From: Gavia stellata
Lineage: Eukaryota; Chordata; Aves; Gaviiformes; Gaviidae
NCBI RefSeq assembly: GCF_030936135.1
Contig: NC_082598.1
Coordinates: 52,978,347 to 53,042,346 of the forward strand
Direction of reading: 5' to 3'
Length of the DNA: 64,000 nucleotides
The notes under the pieces are model-generated. The model saw only the letters and a list, made by a program, of their open reading frames with translations. It searched no databases and was not told the origin of the DNA. This document shows, piece after piece, positions 55,113 to 64,000 of the stretch. Numbering within the stretch: the first letter of the stretch is position 1; each line of letters starts with the position of its first letter. A program made the translations under genes and the position numbers.

Positions 55113-56025
55113 TCTCTGGTTGGGAAAGATGTGCAGGGGAAAAAAAATACAACTGTCTGAAGTCTGTTGCTGAAGCGGAGAGGAGAGTGGAAGCTGAAGA
55201 AGGAAATAATCTGTAAAGAGCTAGAACAAAGCATGCAAGGAATTTCAAAGCAGATGGAGGTACCGCATTGGAATGAGCAAAAGATTGGGCCTTGCTTTCA
55301 GTTCTGCCAATACCTGGTTTGTCTCTGAACTGTTAGTGGTTGGCTGGTGTCACTCATGCGATTCAATGAAATAATACTTATGGTGGGAGGGAAAAGCAAG
55401 TGTGAAGGGCAATACTTTCCCACCAGTGGCCATTTTCAGTCCAGAGGATTGCCTAAGTTCGTTGTGGTTTATCTGCTTACACCACACAGTGGAGTCCTCT
55501 TGCAAGCACTTGTCTCCCCTTGAGTTTGTGTAAACCGCGTGCATCTACAACTGTCCGCATGGCAGGATTTCCACCTACCTGTTTGCCCCAGTGCCAGAAG
55601 AACAAACTGTTCATTCATTTGTTCTAAATCTGGTTTCCACCCCTGCTGCCACCGCCCCCCAGTTTGTGTCTCCTACTTGCTGGAAGAGATACTGAGCTGC
55701 TGAATGTTTTTGCAGCTGGTGTGCTTATGGAGAGCTGGTGCTGCCCTGGGCACCAGCTCAGCTGGGCAGCTGCTTTTTATTTTGGTTTGGGGTTTTTTGT
55801 TTTGTTTTTCTTGCAGTGGCACAGCATAAACTTCAAGAGGCTGACGAAAGTGCTTGAGAAGCTTGAAGTTTGTTGACTAAGTAGGTAATTTTTTTTCTTT
55901 TCTTTTTTGCTTAGTGTCCTTAGTCCTCCCACACATTTATCCTCTCTGTTAATTAGCCTGCTTTCCTCCAGATTGAAAGTCCACAATAAACAAAGTATTG
56001 TTGAGATTGCATCTCTCCAGGAAGT

Positions 56026-56031
56026 TTTATT
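56026..56031 (-). terminator. HPGDS: Distal HPGDS poly(A) signal AATAAA
   Basis: Reads TTTATT on the plus strand; a G/T-rich element lies about 35 bases further on the minus strand. Confidence 0.65.
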
Positions 56032-56084
56032 CATCTCTTCTCCCTTTGAGATCCCACAGAACATTAATTGGGTTGATCAAGCAC

Positions 56085-56090
56085 TTTATT
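56085..56090 (-). terminator. HPGDS: Proximal HPGDS poly(A) signal AATAAA
   Basis: Reads TTTATT on the plus strand, about 226 bases past the stop. A modest TTCTGTGGG element follows about 30 bases later. Confidence 0.6.
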
Positions 56091-56315
56091 AGTAGTGGGG
56101 GGAATGTAGTTGAAACCACACCTCTCCCTCAGGCTCTACTCTACTCAACCAGCTTTTTAGATTCTCTCCTATAAATGGATACAAGTGGTAGATTTTGATT
56201 TGGTATAGCATACCTGTCTGAAGTTAATTTAAATGATTCAAAAATTAATAACTTAGGACACTTGTCATGCTGAAAACTAAACATGCATTTGTTTTTTCCA
56301 GTCTGAACAGCTGAT

Positions 56316-56480
56316 TTACATTACAGTCTTCGGTCTTTTCTGGATCCAGGCTGCAATAGCTGGGAGCGCTTGCACTCTGTCTTTGAGAGCCAAAAGCCTG
56401 GGGTAGTTGTCTGCCAGGCCGGGTTTACAGGACAGAAGTGTCGTACTGCACACATCCCAGTAGAAATCAGCCCATGTTAC
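56316..56480 (-). CDS. HPGDS: HPGDS last coding exon
   Basis: Residues 146-199 and the stop. Starts VTWADFYWDVCSTTLL (Trp148, Tyr152, Cys156) and ends IQKRPKTVM. Acceptor TTTCCGCCAG. The C-terminal tail differs from human at the last residues. Confidence 0.96.
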   Translation of the reverse strand, partial: VTWADFYWDVCSTTLLSCKPGLADNYPRLLALKDRVQALPAIAAWIQKRPKTVM

Positions 56481-59400
56481 CTGGCGGAAATGGGAGAGAA
56501 AGCAGTAAATTTTAGTTGGTAATTTCAAAAACTGGAACTACTAATATTCTCAGCAAACTTGAGAAATGAAACATGAATTGATCTGTTTTGTGTAAGTTGT
56601 GTGTTTGGGTTTTTTTAAAGCCTATAATTACAGAGCTAGTGATTAGGTTGCAATGCAAGGCTTGACTTCAGTAAAAATTGGTTAAATAAAGCCCTTGCTA
56701 CAAGTACTACTTCCATTATAATAGTAATCTTTCCTGCTGAAACTGTGCTGCAGAAAAGTGTTTTAATTAGTTCCCAAAAACTAAAAAAAGGGGATTACAT
56801 TTTCGTAAAGTTTTTTTTCATATTGTCCTATAAATTGATCAGTGATTATAAGCACAGTTCTAAGCAACTCCCATCTGTATTGACTAGTACAAAGACATTT
56901 AGAATGTTTTGTGTCAACGTACTTCTAAACTGGTTTAGAAACTGCAGATCCTAGTCCTGGTTTGCCTCACTTTTTCTAATGCTATGGAAAACAATTCTCA
57001 CTTTGCAATTGAGCAACCAATTTTGTATTGGTAAGAACAAAGAGTTAGAAGAGTGGGGAGACTTTTTTTCATGGGCTGGCATGAAATCCAGAAATTCAAC
57101 AATAGTCCATGATGTTCTGGCAGTCTGATTGGAATGGGAGAAACAAAAATTATACTTACAGACTTCCCTACCAGCCAGTTGTTATCCCCTAAGAAAGTAT
57201 CCAAATCTTTCAGTAACTCAGGTGCTTTGTTGGTGAGGATATCATCAAATGCTTGTTTCTGGGGGAAGAACGAAACACAAAGATGCACACCAATGCATAA
57301 GCACAGCAGTCAGCAAAATTGAATTTTGGGAGTTTCTTACTTGTGAAAAAGCTGAAATCTGAAAAAGGTGACAGTGAAATCATTTGGTTGGACCCAAACT
57401 TCAGAGTACGCTCAGTTTTCTTTGGAAGAAGGAATGTGTTAACATCCAAGTCAGGATTAATAGAGCAAATAGCAATTGTTTAAGATAAGTAAAGAAATGC
57501 AGAGGTAACTGTCATTTGGATACATGCAAATGGGCACTACAGAATTTAGGAAAGCTGAGGTAATTATCCATGAGGTGGGTTAGATGCCCAAAACATGGCA
57601 TTCGTGGCTCAGTGAGCCATGACTTAAGCCAATTGCTTCCTTAATGAATACCTGAGAGCTCCTGGATGCTGCGACACGATGTGTGGGGCGATGCTGCTCA
57701 TTTATCTGTGCTAACAGCCACCCAGCCGCGGCAAGACAGGAGCCCTGCCATAGATTTGGGAGGAACCCATCTATAAAATATATTCCCAATGCCTCATTTT
57801 TTGGGACTCTTTTGGATGTTTTGTTTTCTAGCGTACAGGGTCTTAAATTTCCCGAATCCCTTACGCTCAGTCTTTCCGTGCTGTCAGGCAGGTGCTGGTC
57901 AGTGTGTAAGATGTGGAACCTGGGATCTGAGCTTTTGCTGGATTTATCTTTGAACTTCTATGGTAGCAAGTTATTCTGCTTTTTTGTCTCCGCAGCAATG
58001 AGATTTGAGATGGTTAAAATACGTTTCTAAAGGCTGAAGTCTGCATTGAAGGGTATGGGCCTTAGTATTTGTATGTTAATGGCTGAAGGCTGAGGTTGTG
58101 TGTGGTGGTGGTTCTCTGCTAGCTGTTCCCTATAGCAGAAAGTTTTAAGGCTGCTTTTAAAGGGTTAGCTGTTTCCTTTGGAGAGGGAAACTGTTTCTGC
58201 TTTGTGGTTTGGTTTTTTTTTTTTTTTTTCTCACCTGCATGGAAACAATTGAGATTGCAGACTGTTGTCTTCATCTGGTCTGACCCATGTGGCACAGTTT
58301 GTGCAGTTTTGGAGGAACATACTCAGGCTTGGTTAAATAAGCACTGCTATACAGGAAGGGAATTATTTCAGCAGCTTTGAAATTCAGGTTAATGAAAAAA
58401 GAATAAAATTTAGAAGAGTCAGCGGTCTAAATGGTCCCCAAAAATGCAGGCTGAAATAAAAGCAGTATTTCTGCCTTTGCGTTTGAAGATTTGACGTAAT
58501 TTTCTGCTGTCTCTTAAGAGCTTAGTAACTGAATGTTGTGACTGCAAGTAACAGCCAGAAGTTTGCAGTCCAGAAATTTCCTATTTGTACCCTGTGCTGT
58601 AGCATTTCCTTTTTTTAGGTAAGTTCCCCTGCCCCCCCTGCAAAAAAACCCCCCAAAGTATTGTGTGATCATGATGGTAATGACCTCCCCCAACTACAGA
58701 AGTACGCAGTCAACCCATGAAGCTGGTGGGGACATGACCAGGATCGATCCACCTTCTGGAGTGGCCCGACCTACTTGTCTCAGCCCTGGAGCTCTCCAGC
58801 AATGCACGACAAAGCTGTTGCAACGCCAGCTATTTTTTTGGGGGGGGGGGGGTGTAGGGTGAAGGGAGAATCTGTGCCTGGCATGGAGAGAGCTTCCACC
58901 TCTGCTCCCTTTACCTTGCTTGGTTTTCTCTTTGCTGCTGGCTAGATAGCAAAAGGCGCCCTTTCATCTTTCTCCGAGGGATGTGTGTTCCTGTAACCGC
59001 TTGTCAGGCCTGGGGGAGTTTCCTGACTTTGCGGAGTGTAAGTTACTTACACCTGACCTTGAGACCATGAGATGCCACTTCTTCCACAAGGTGGTGGCAG
59101 CGGACCCGGGAGGAGAGAGGGAGAACAGCTAGTAGTGAGAAAAACGCCGGAGATTCCCAGAAAGTAAGTTTCTCAAGTTTCCTTGGCCCCAAAACACTCC
59201 CTTGCACGCATACGTGCGTACAGGCATATAAGGGTTGCCTGTGAACTCTCTTCCCTTTTAAATTAATCACTGGTGACATGATCTGGGTCCTTATTTTGGA
59301 GAAGTGCTTGAGTACGAGCTGGGACACACGCAGACGTTATCATCAGTGCTCTTCTACGCTAACACGTTGGCAATAGCGTGGCTGTTCCTAAATGATTAAA

Positions 59401-62400
59401 AATCATGAGTCAACCTCCCCTCCCCAAATGAGGAAACTTCAGGAAATCACTAGGAATTTAAGTAATTCACATTCTTGAATACTAAAACCTCCAAATATGC
59501 TTTCAGATTTTCCCCTGCAAGATTTCAGAGCACTTTCATATCGTTTCATTATTGATTACTGGTTTGGTCAACATTTTGTACTCTGTGGTTTCTGTAATAA
59601 GATACCCTAGTCTATCTGAAATGTTACCTTTGAATAAACAGAAGGTGGCTGCACTGGTAGTTACTGGTGAGAACTATTGTTAAACAACCACTTTTCTAAA
59701 AGGGTCAGGTCATCTACTTGGGTCAGAGCTGCGTGGAGCCATTGTAATGCCGGAGTTAACTTATCCATCACCTTCTGCTGAACAGCATGCTTGCATTTGA
59801 GGCTCTGGTGAGGGGGACTGGACTGATTTAAAAAAAAAACAAAACCCACACCAAAAACCCAGAACCAAATGCTGTAGGACTTGCCCATGACCGTGTGTTA
59901 AAGTAGCCACAGCAGCATGTTAGCCTGGCATCAGTATTTGCAGAAGCCCCGTAGACGCCTGAGGTGGGGCTGCGGGGATCTGAAGGCAGCAGGGACAGTG
60001 AGGGATGTGCTACCGCCCCATTTGAGCAGTGCCTGCTGTGCTATGCCACCCTGGTCATTGGAAAGCGTTTGTCCTTGGCAGCTGGTGTTAGTGAAGATTG
60101 ATACTCACTGAAAGCCAAGTAGAAATCAAGATGCAGAAGGGCAAAAGGAAGATGGGATGGAGCTCTTAATCCCGTTCAGTTAGCAAAAAGAGAAAGATTT
60201 GCTTGCAGCAAAATACAGGTATTGCACAATGCCGGCTGGGATGGAAGTGTCCTGTCTTTCCCCTTTGAAGAGCAGTGTGATGTATGCACATACGGCATCC
60301 TTGATTCAAGGTGAATCAGTGAGGGGCAGCTCATGATGGCCTCAGCATTGCTTCCACCGAGGGTGAAAAAAATCTGGTGAAGAGGGAGGTGGGAGGGAGC
60401 AGAAGACCTTGGCTGGATTAGCCTGGAGGAAGAAGCACAGAGCTCCTCCAGGTCAGCTTTGCTGAGGTGAGGTGATTGAACCCAGTGGTTGGCACACAAC
60501 AGTTTCTCCAGAGGAGATGCTCAGGTAAAGAGTCATGGCTTACGTGCTATCTTTGCTTAAATTAGTGATTGTCTTACTCTCACGTCCTGATTTTTCTCTG
60601 CCCAAGGGAACAGCGTCATGAAATCATCTATGGTGTCCACAATGGCATCAGCTAGCGCCTGTTCCACAGGCGTCTGACCTGCCAGACCTGTGGGAAGCAA
60701 ACATATGAAGGGAGGTTAGAGACAGCGTCAGCAGGAATTTTTGATGCCCCAAGGGTAAACTCTGTTCTTTGTGAACATTTCCATAAACGTACATGCTCTC
60801 CAGGGCTTTCTTGATGCTAACAACATACATTTGACTCCTTGCATCCAGATGCAATCTCATCTACCTTTTGCTTTTCACCCTGTCAAGCCTCATAGCCATC
60901 CGAGGTAGTGAGGAGTTCTTTCTGTCACCTAAGCCCATGGCCCAACTACTGCGTCTTTATTCTTCTCTCTGCTTTCCACCATCCCAGGACGCTCAGTGAG
61001 GGTCAGCACTAATTCTTTTCCGTTAATCTTTCCCTATGCCAGCTTTCAATGTCCTTTTCCATCTTGTGGTCTTTCTATCTCTCAACACAACCTCCGAAAG
61101 TGCTTCTGTGAAAGTCTGCTTCTCTTTCTCTCTATACTGCCTGTTCAGCCCTATTTTGAACCTTTTTGTGACCTCCTGCTTGCTTTTGATTACTTCATGG
61201 TAATCAGGCGCCTTAGCCAAACTTTGCCTTGGTTACAAATCTGCTTTCCTCACCTGTTGTCCTTTGGCTTGCCTGCAGTCTTCTCAATGCTACTACTTCT
61301 TTCACTCACTCTCATTCCACAGACCTGCGTTCATGCTTTCACCTCTGTGCAGGGTCAGGTCATCCTTCTCTTCCTCTCTCAGTTCTTTAAGCCTCACCTG
61401 GAAGCTCTGTGGCTCCCATAAACCATATGCCCTTCCTCTGCCAAGTCATTTCCCTCACCGAAACTTTATGCTTTAGAAGGCAAGGGATGTGCCTTTCCTT
61501 TTGGGCATCAGGTTCTGTGAGCCTTCAGTGAAGAGTTGTTAGTCACAGGCACCTAAAAATGCCGTTTCTTAATTTTAAAGGCTTAGTGACACATATGCAG
61601 ACTTAACAGCAGAAGTAGCAAGTTTTCACTATGAATTTGAAAAAATTTTTTTTCCCTTTCCATGCGTGCTTTTTTTCCTGCTGTAGCTGACGGAGTGACT
61701 AACACCAAGAGGAGAACAGGATGGACTGAGTGTGCTCGGATTTGCTAGAACCCTAGACTTTGCGGCTGCTGCAAGTCGGTGGAAAAGGTGTCGGGGGAAT
61801 GCTTATGTTAGAACTTCAGACCGTAAAAGGAGCACAGCTCCTGATCAGCTTCCCGATAGGAGAGGGGAGGGAGGCAGTGTGGGTGGAAGGCAGGCTTTCG
61901 CATCGTTCTGCATTGCCAGGTGGACGCTCGTCATTCTCTTCTCTTGCAAGTAGTAGATTGTATCAAGGATGGAGGAAATTGGCAGGAGCACGGTATTGCA
62001 AACATGCTAGAAAATGTTATGCTAGTGCCTTGAAGAATAAGGCTCTGCACTTCTGCCTGTTTCCTCAGTTGGAAAATGTGAGATATTTTGAAAGGCAGGT
62101 TACAGCTCTGTGCTCAGAGTGTGTTTAAAAAAAAAAAAAAAAGAAGTAGGATATACTCCCTTCCCAGCCCCCCTCTTCAATTTGCTGACATTCAGCACAC
62201 CACAAACACGTCTGCCTTCAACCAGACCAGTTTTGCAGATGTTTTTGAATGACAGCTTGCTGACCTAAAGCAAGCCCTGACTACTCTCTTTGATTACTTG
62301 CATTACTAAGTCTTATATCATTTTATCTAACCAGTTGAGTACTTCCATAGCATGTAAGTATTTAAAGACGCAAGTGATGTCACCATCTGATCTAATCTCT

Positions 62401-63425
62401 CTGCCAGCTCAAATTGTTGCCTAAATCTGCTTCAGAGTGCTCTGCCTGATGACTGTGATAATCTCTAATGCTTCCAAAACCTCCTCCTCCTAGTCATCTC
62501 TCTGGTTAGCCTGGCAGCTCAAAGTTTGGCTCGAGGGGAAACTGCCCTGAGAGCCTTAGGGAAGCCACAGGTACACCTTTCTGTCGTGCAGTGACAGGTG
62601 AATCAAGTTTGTTGGCTGGAGAAGTCAGCCCAAACCCCAGCTATTGTATGCAGAGGGGAAACTCAGTCAGACATAAGGGGGGACTATTTCTGAGTTTTCC
62701 TTTAGGCGTACACACCTGCAGTGCAAGTACGGAGCTCAGCCACATCACTTCAGCCCTGAACATCATAGCATTTCACACCACAGGTTGTTACTTTGAACCT
62801 TTTTTTTGTCTGGTTTTTTACTTTCTGTGTGACATTTGAGTGGCTTTAAACCCTGTCGTACAGCATCCTGGAAGATGTGCCTTGCTCTGTCTCTTCCTTC
62901 TGATTTTGGAACCGCAGGGAATATAGCCTGAGATCTCATCAGGATTGCCACAGCAGCCCCAACCCAGCGAGCAAAACTGCCCCCAAATTATGGTAAGAAA
63001 GGCCGCTGAACATGGGCATGCCACCACACAGTGCTCCTCAGTGCTTTTAAACCATCGCTCTGTGAGTGGCACCTCTAATAGCGTTCTATATGGTACGCTG
63101 CGTTTCTGTGGTCAGCACTTGGCGCTGGCAGACAAACTACGGATGCAATGAGAGGCTGATAACTTTCAGCTGTTTGTGCCTGGGAAAAGCACTAGTACCA
63201 GTATTGCCATGCTGGTGTTGACTTCTGCTTGGTTGGGCTTGCCAAGCTGTTGGTTTATTTCTATTTTTGCTGTGGATGTATTTTTCCTGAGCATTAAAGG
63301 TGGGTGCAAGAAAATAGTCAAATATGTGTTACCTGATTCTCTGGCAAGGTATCTTGCTATTGCCAGGCTCTGGTGAATGGTGACTCCATCTACTTCGAGA
63401 ATGGGGATTTTGCCGAATGGGATAG
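56316..63425 (-). CDS. HPGDS: HPGDS, haematopoietic prostaglandin D synthase (3' four exons; 5' part outside window)
   Basis: Exons in transcript order: 63425-63333, 60687-60578, 57258-57160, 56480-56316; 467 bases, one continuous frame, all GT-AG. By human numbering they give residues 46-199 of a 199-residue sigma-class glutathione transferase. Present: the end of the thioredoxin-like domain with PFGKIPILEVDG and the glutathione-binding Gln63-Ser64; the helical C domain with dimer-interface metal-site Asp93, Asp96 and Asp97; Trp104; Tyr152; Cys156. Tyr8 and Arg14 lie upstream, outside the window. The enzyme is cytosolic, glutathione-dependent and converts PGH2 to PGD2 in mast and other immune cells. 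Residue 112 is Arg and 198 is Val, where human has Lys at both. Product length and reading frame look normal. Confidence 0.96.
56481..57159 (-). other. HPGDS: HPGDS intron before the last exon (679 bp)
   Basis: AT-rich; nothing recognised. Confidence 0.85.
57160..57258 (-). CDS. HPGDS: HPGDS penultimate coding exon
   Basis: Residues 113-145, exactly 33 codons. ILTNKAPELLKDLDTFLG matches the family helix, then NNWLVGKS. Acceptor CTTCCCCCAG and donor TCT|GTAAGT are both strong. Confidence 0.96.
57259..60577 (-). other. HPGDS: HPGDS intron (3.3 kb)
   Basis: Contains a T run near 58,211-58,229, a 13-G run (58,840-58,852) and assorted open frames without family signatures (for example minus 60,176-60,499). 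No CR1 tail recognised. Confidence 0.75.
58840..58852 (+). repeat. Poly(G) run
   Basis: Thirteen consecutive G residues preceded by a T run, inside an HPGDS intron; a likely length-variable site. Confidence 0.75.
60578..60687 (-). CDS. HPGDS: HPGDS coding exon with the dimer-interface aspartates
   Basis: Completes codon 76 and encodes 77-112. ALADAIVDTIDDFM carries Asp93, Asp96 and Asp97, the metal-site residues known in the human enzyme. LFPWAEKNQDVR carries Trp104 and ends in Arg112. Donor AGA|GTAAGA. Confidence 0.96.
60688..63332 (-). other. HPGDS: HPGDS intron (2.6 kb)
   Basis: Holds a pyrimidine-rich stretch at about 60,900-61,450 that is open on both strands, and an A run at 62,127-62,142. 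No conserved domain or transposon recognised. Confidence 0.75.
63333..63425 (-). CDS. HPGDS: HPGDS coding exon with the glutathione-binding loop
   Basis: Residues 46-75 plus partial codons at both ends. IPFGKIPILEVDG is followed by HQSLAIARYLARES. The Pro52 region and Gln63-Ser64 bind glutathione in this family. The acceptor TTCTTCTTCAAG is preceded by a long pyrimidine tract. Donor TCAG|GTAACA. Confidence 0.96.
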
Positions 63426-64000
63426 CTTGAAGAAGAAAGAAAAAAAAAGAAAAAAACAACCAAAAGTTAAATCAGAGCCCTTAGCAGTTGGAGTCTGTAA
63501 CAGTTGCACTTTTACCACTCAGAGGATATGCATTGTTATAGCACTTAGTAGTTTCACAGTATTTCTGTAGGGAAATGCATGGACTAAAAAAAAAAAAAAA
63601 AAGTAAGGTTAAGTATATAACCAGATCGCACTGCAATAAGGCAACTATAGTGTAGAAACCAGGTATTACATTTCCGAGCCTTGTGCTGTAAAGGCTGAAT
63701 GTGCTCCTACATATCCTGAGTTTTTTATGCAGGGAAACTTTTCAGTGGAATCTTGTTTTTTCCTTCTCTTCCCTGCTTTTTCCTCCCCAGGAGAGTGACT
63801 GCCAAGGTTAAAGTACTACTGAAGAATTTTTTTGTTAGTGCAGGATCCAGCTGGGGTATGAAGTAAGAGATTGGGTAAAGACTACAAAGGTGTTTTTTCA
63901 TTTACACTTGTTTTAAATTCAGAAGCAGTGACTCAGAGAAGTATCTGTATTTCAGAAATTAAATTGTGATGTTTCACTGGACAGTCATGACCAAGAGACA
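63426..64000 (-). other. HPGDS: HPGDS intron, partial
   Basis: I searched this stretch for the preceding exon (the DWPxIKP segment) and did not find it, so that exon lies beyond the window. Contains an A-rich patch next to the exon and a 17-A run at 63,586-63,602. Confidence 0.75.

Larger units (their letters stand above)
53456..56000. other. Spacer between the convergent SMARCAD1 and HPGDS genes
   Basis: About 2.5 kb between the two 3' ends. It holds an exon-like open stretch on the minus strand and a CR1 3' end, both listed separately. The rest is AT-rich with no recognised feature. Confidence 0.75.
56005..56315 (-). other. HPGDS: HPGDS 3' UTR
   Basis: Follows the TAA stop at 56,316-56,318 (minus). 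Two AATAAA signals on the minus strand, at 56,085-56,090 and 56,026-56,031, give alternative ends near 56,065 and 56,005. The second has a better G/T-rich element beyond it (TTTGTTTATTGTGG). The exact end is inferred. Confidence 0.7.

Noticed and set aside
60996-61421. A 141-codon plus-strand frame in an HPGDS intron
   Set aside because: Pyrimidine-rich DNA gives Leu/Phe/Ser-rich translation; the opposite strand is open too. No family signature and no splice context.

Overview
The window is vertebrate nuclear DNA: AT-rich, intron-rich, with one CpG island. CR1 retrotransposon 3' ends carrying the typical ATTCTGTG-type tails point to a bird (or another sauropsid), and the two proteins read as avian-type orthologues. 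The species cannot be named from this sequence alone. I see no prokaryotic, viral or mobile-defence system, no CRISPR array, no tRNA or rRNA gene and no endogenous retrovirus.

Layout. Positions 1-7,750 are intergenic: a CR1 scrap, a small tandem duplication and a near-perfect 83-bp hairpin. A CpG island at about 7,790-8,880 is the promoter and 5' leader of SMARCAD1, with NRF1-like, inverted CCAAT, full palindromic CRE and YY1-like sites in order. SMARCAD1 (plus strand) then fills 8,889-52,960 with 23 coding exons. They join in frame into 3,069 bases, encoding 1,022 residues, and every junction is GT-AG. The 3' UTR carries two AATAAA signals and ends near 53,455. A spacer of about 2.5 kb follows; it holds a CR1 3' end and an unexplained exon-like open stretch on the minus strand. 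HPGDS (minus strand) occupies 56,316-63,425 with its last four exons (residues about 46-199 by human numbering). Its first exons and promoter lie beyond 64,000. The two genes converge tail to tail.

Biology. SMARCAD1 is a nuclear SNF2-family ATPase with two ubiquitin-binding-type CUE modules, acting in heterochromatin maintenance and DNA end resection. HPGDS is a cytosolic sigma-class glutathione transferase that isomerises prostaglandin H2 to D2. They are neighbours in the same convergent order in human 4q22, so this is conserved synteny; nothing here suggests a shared pathway.

The points most worth a second look are the 53-codon splice-bounded ORF at 53,749-53,907 (minus), the hairpin at 4,096-4,178, a repeat copied into the two introns flanking SMARCAD1 exon 10, a changed end of the first CUE domain, and two substitutions at HPGDS residues that have been tested by mutagenesis in the mammalian enzyme.
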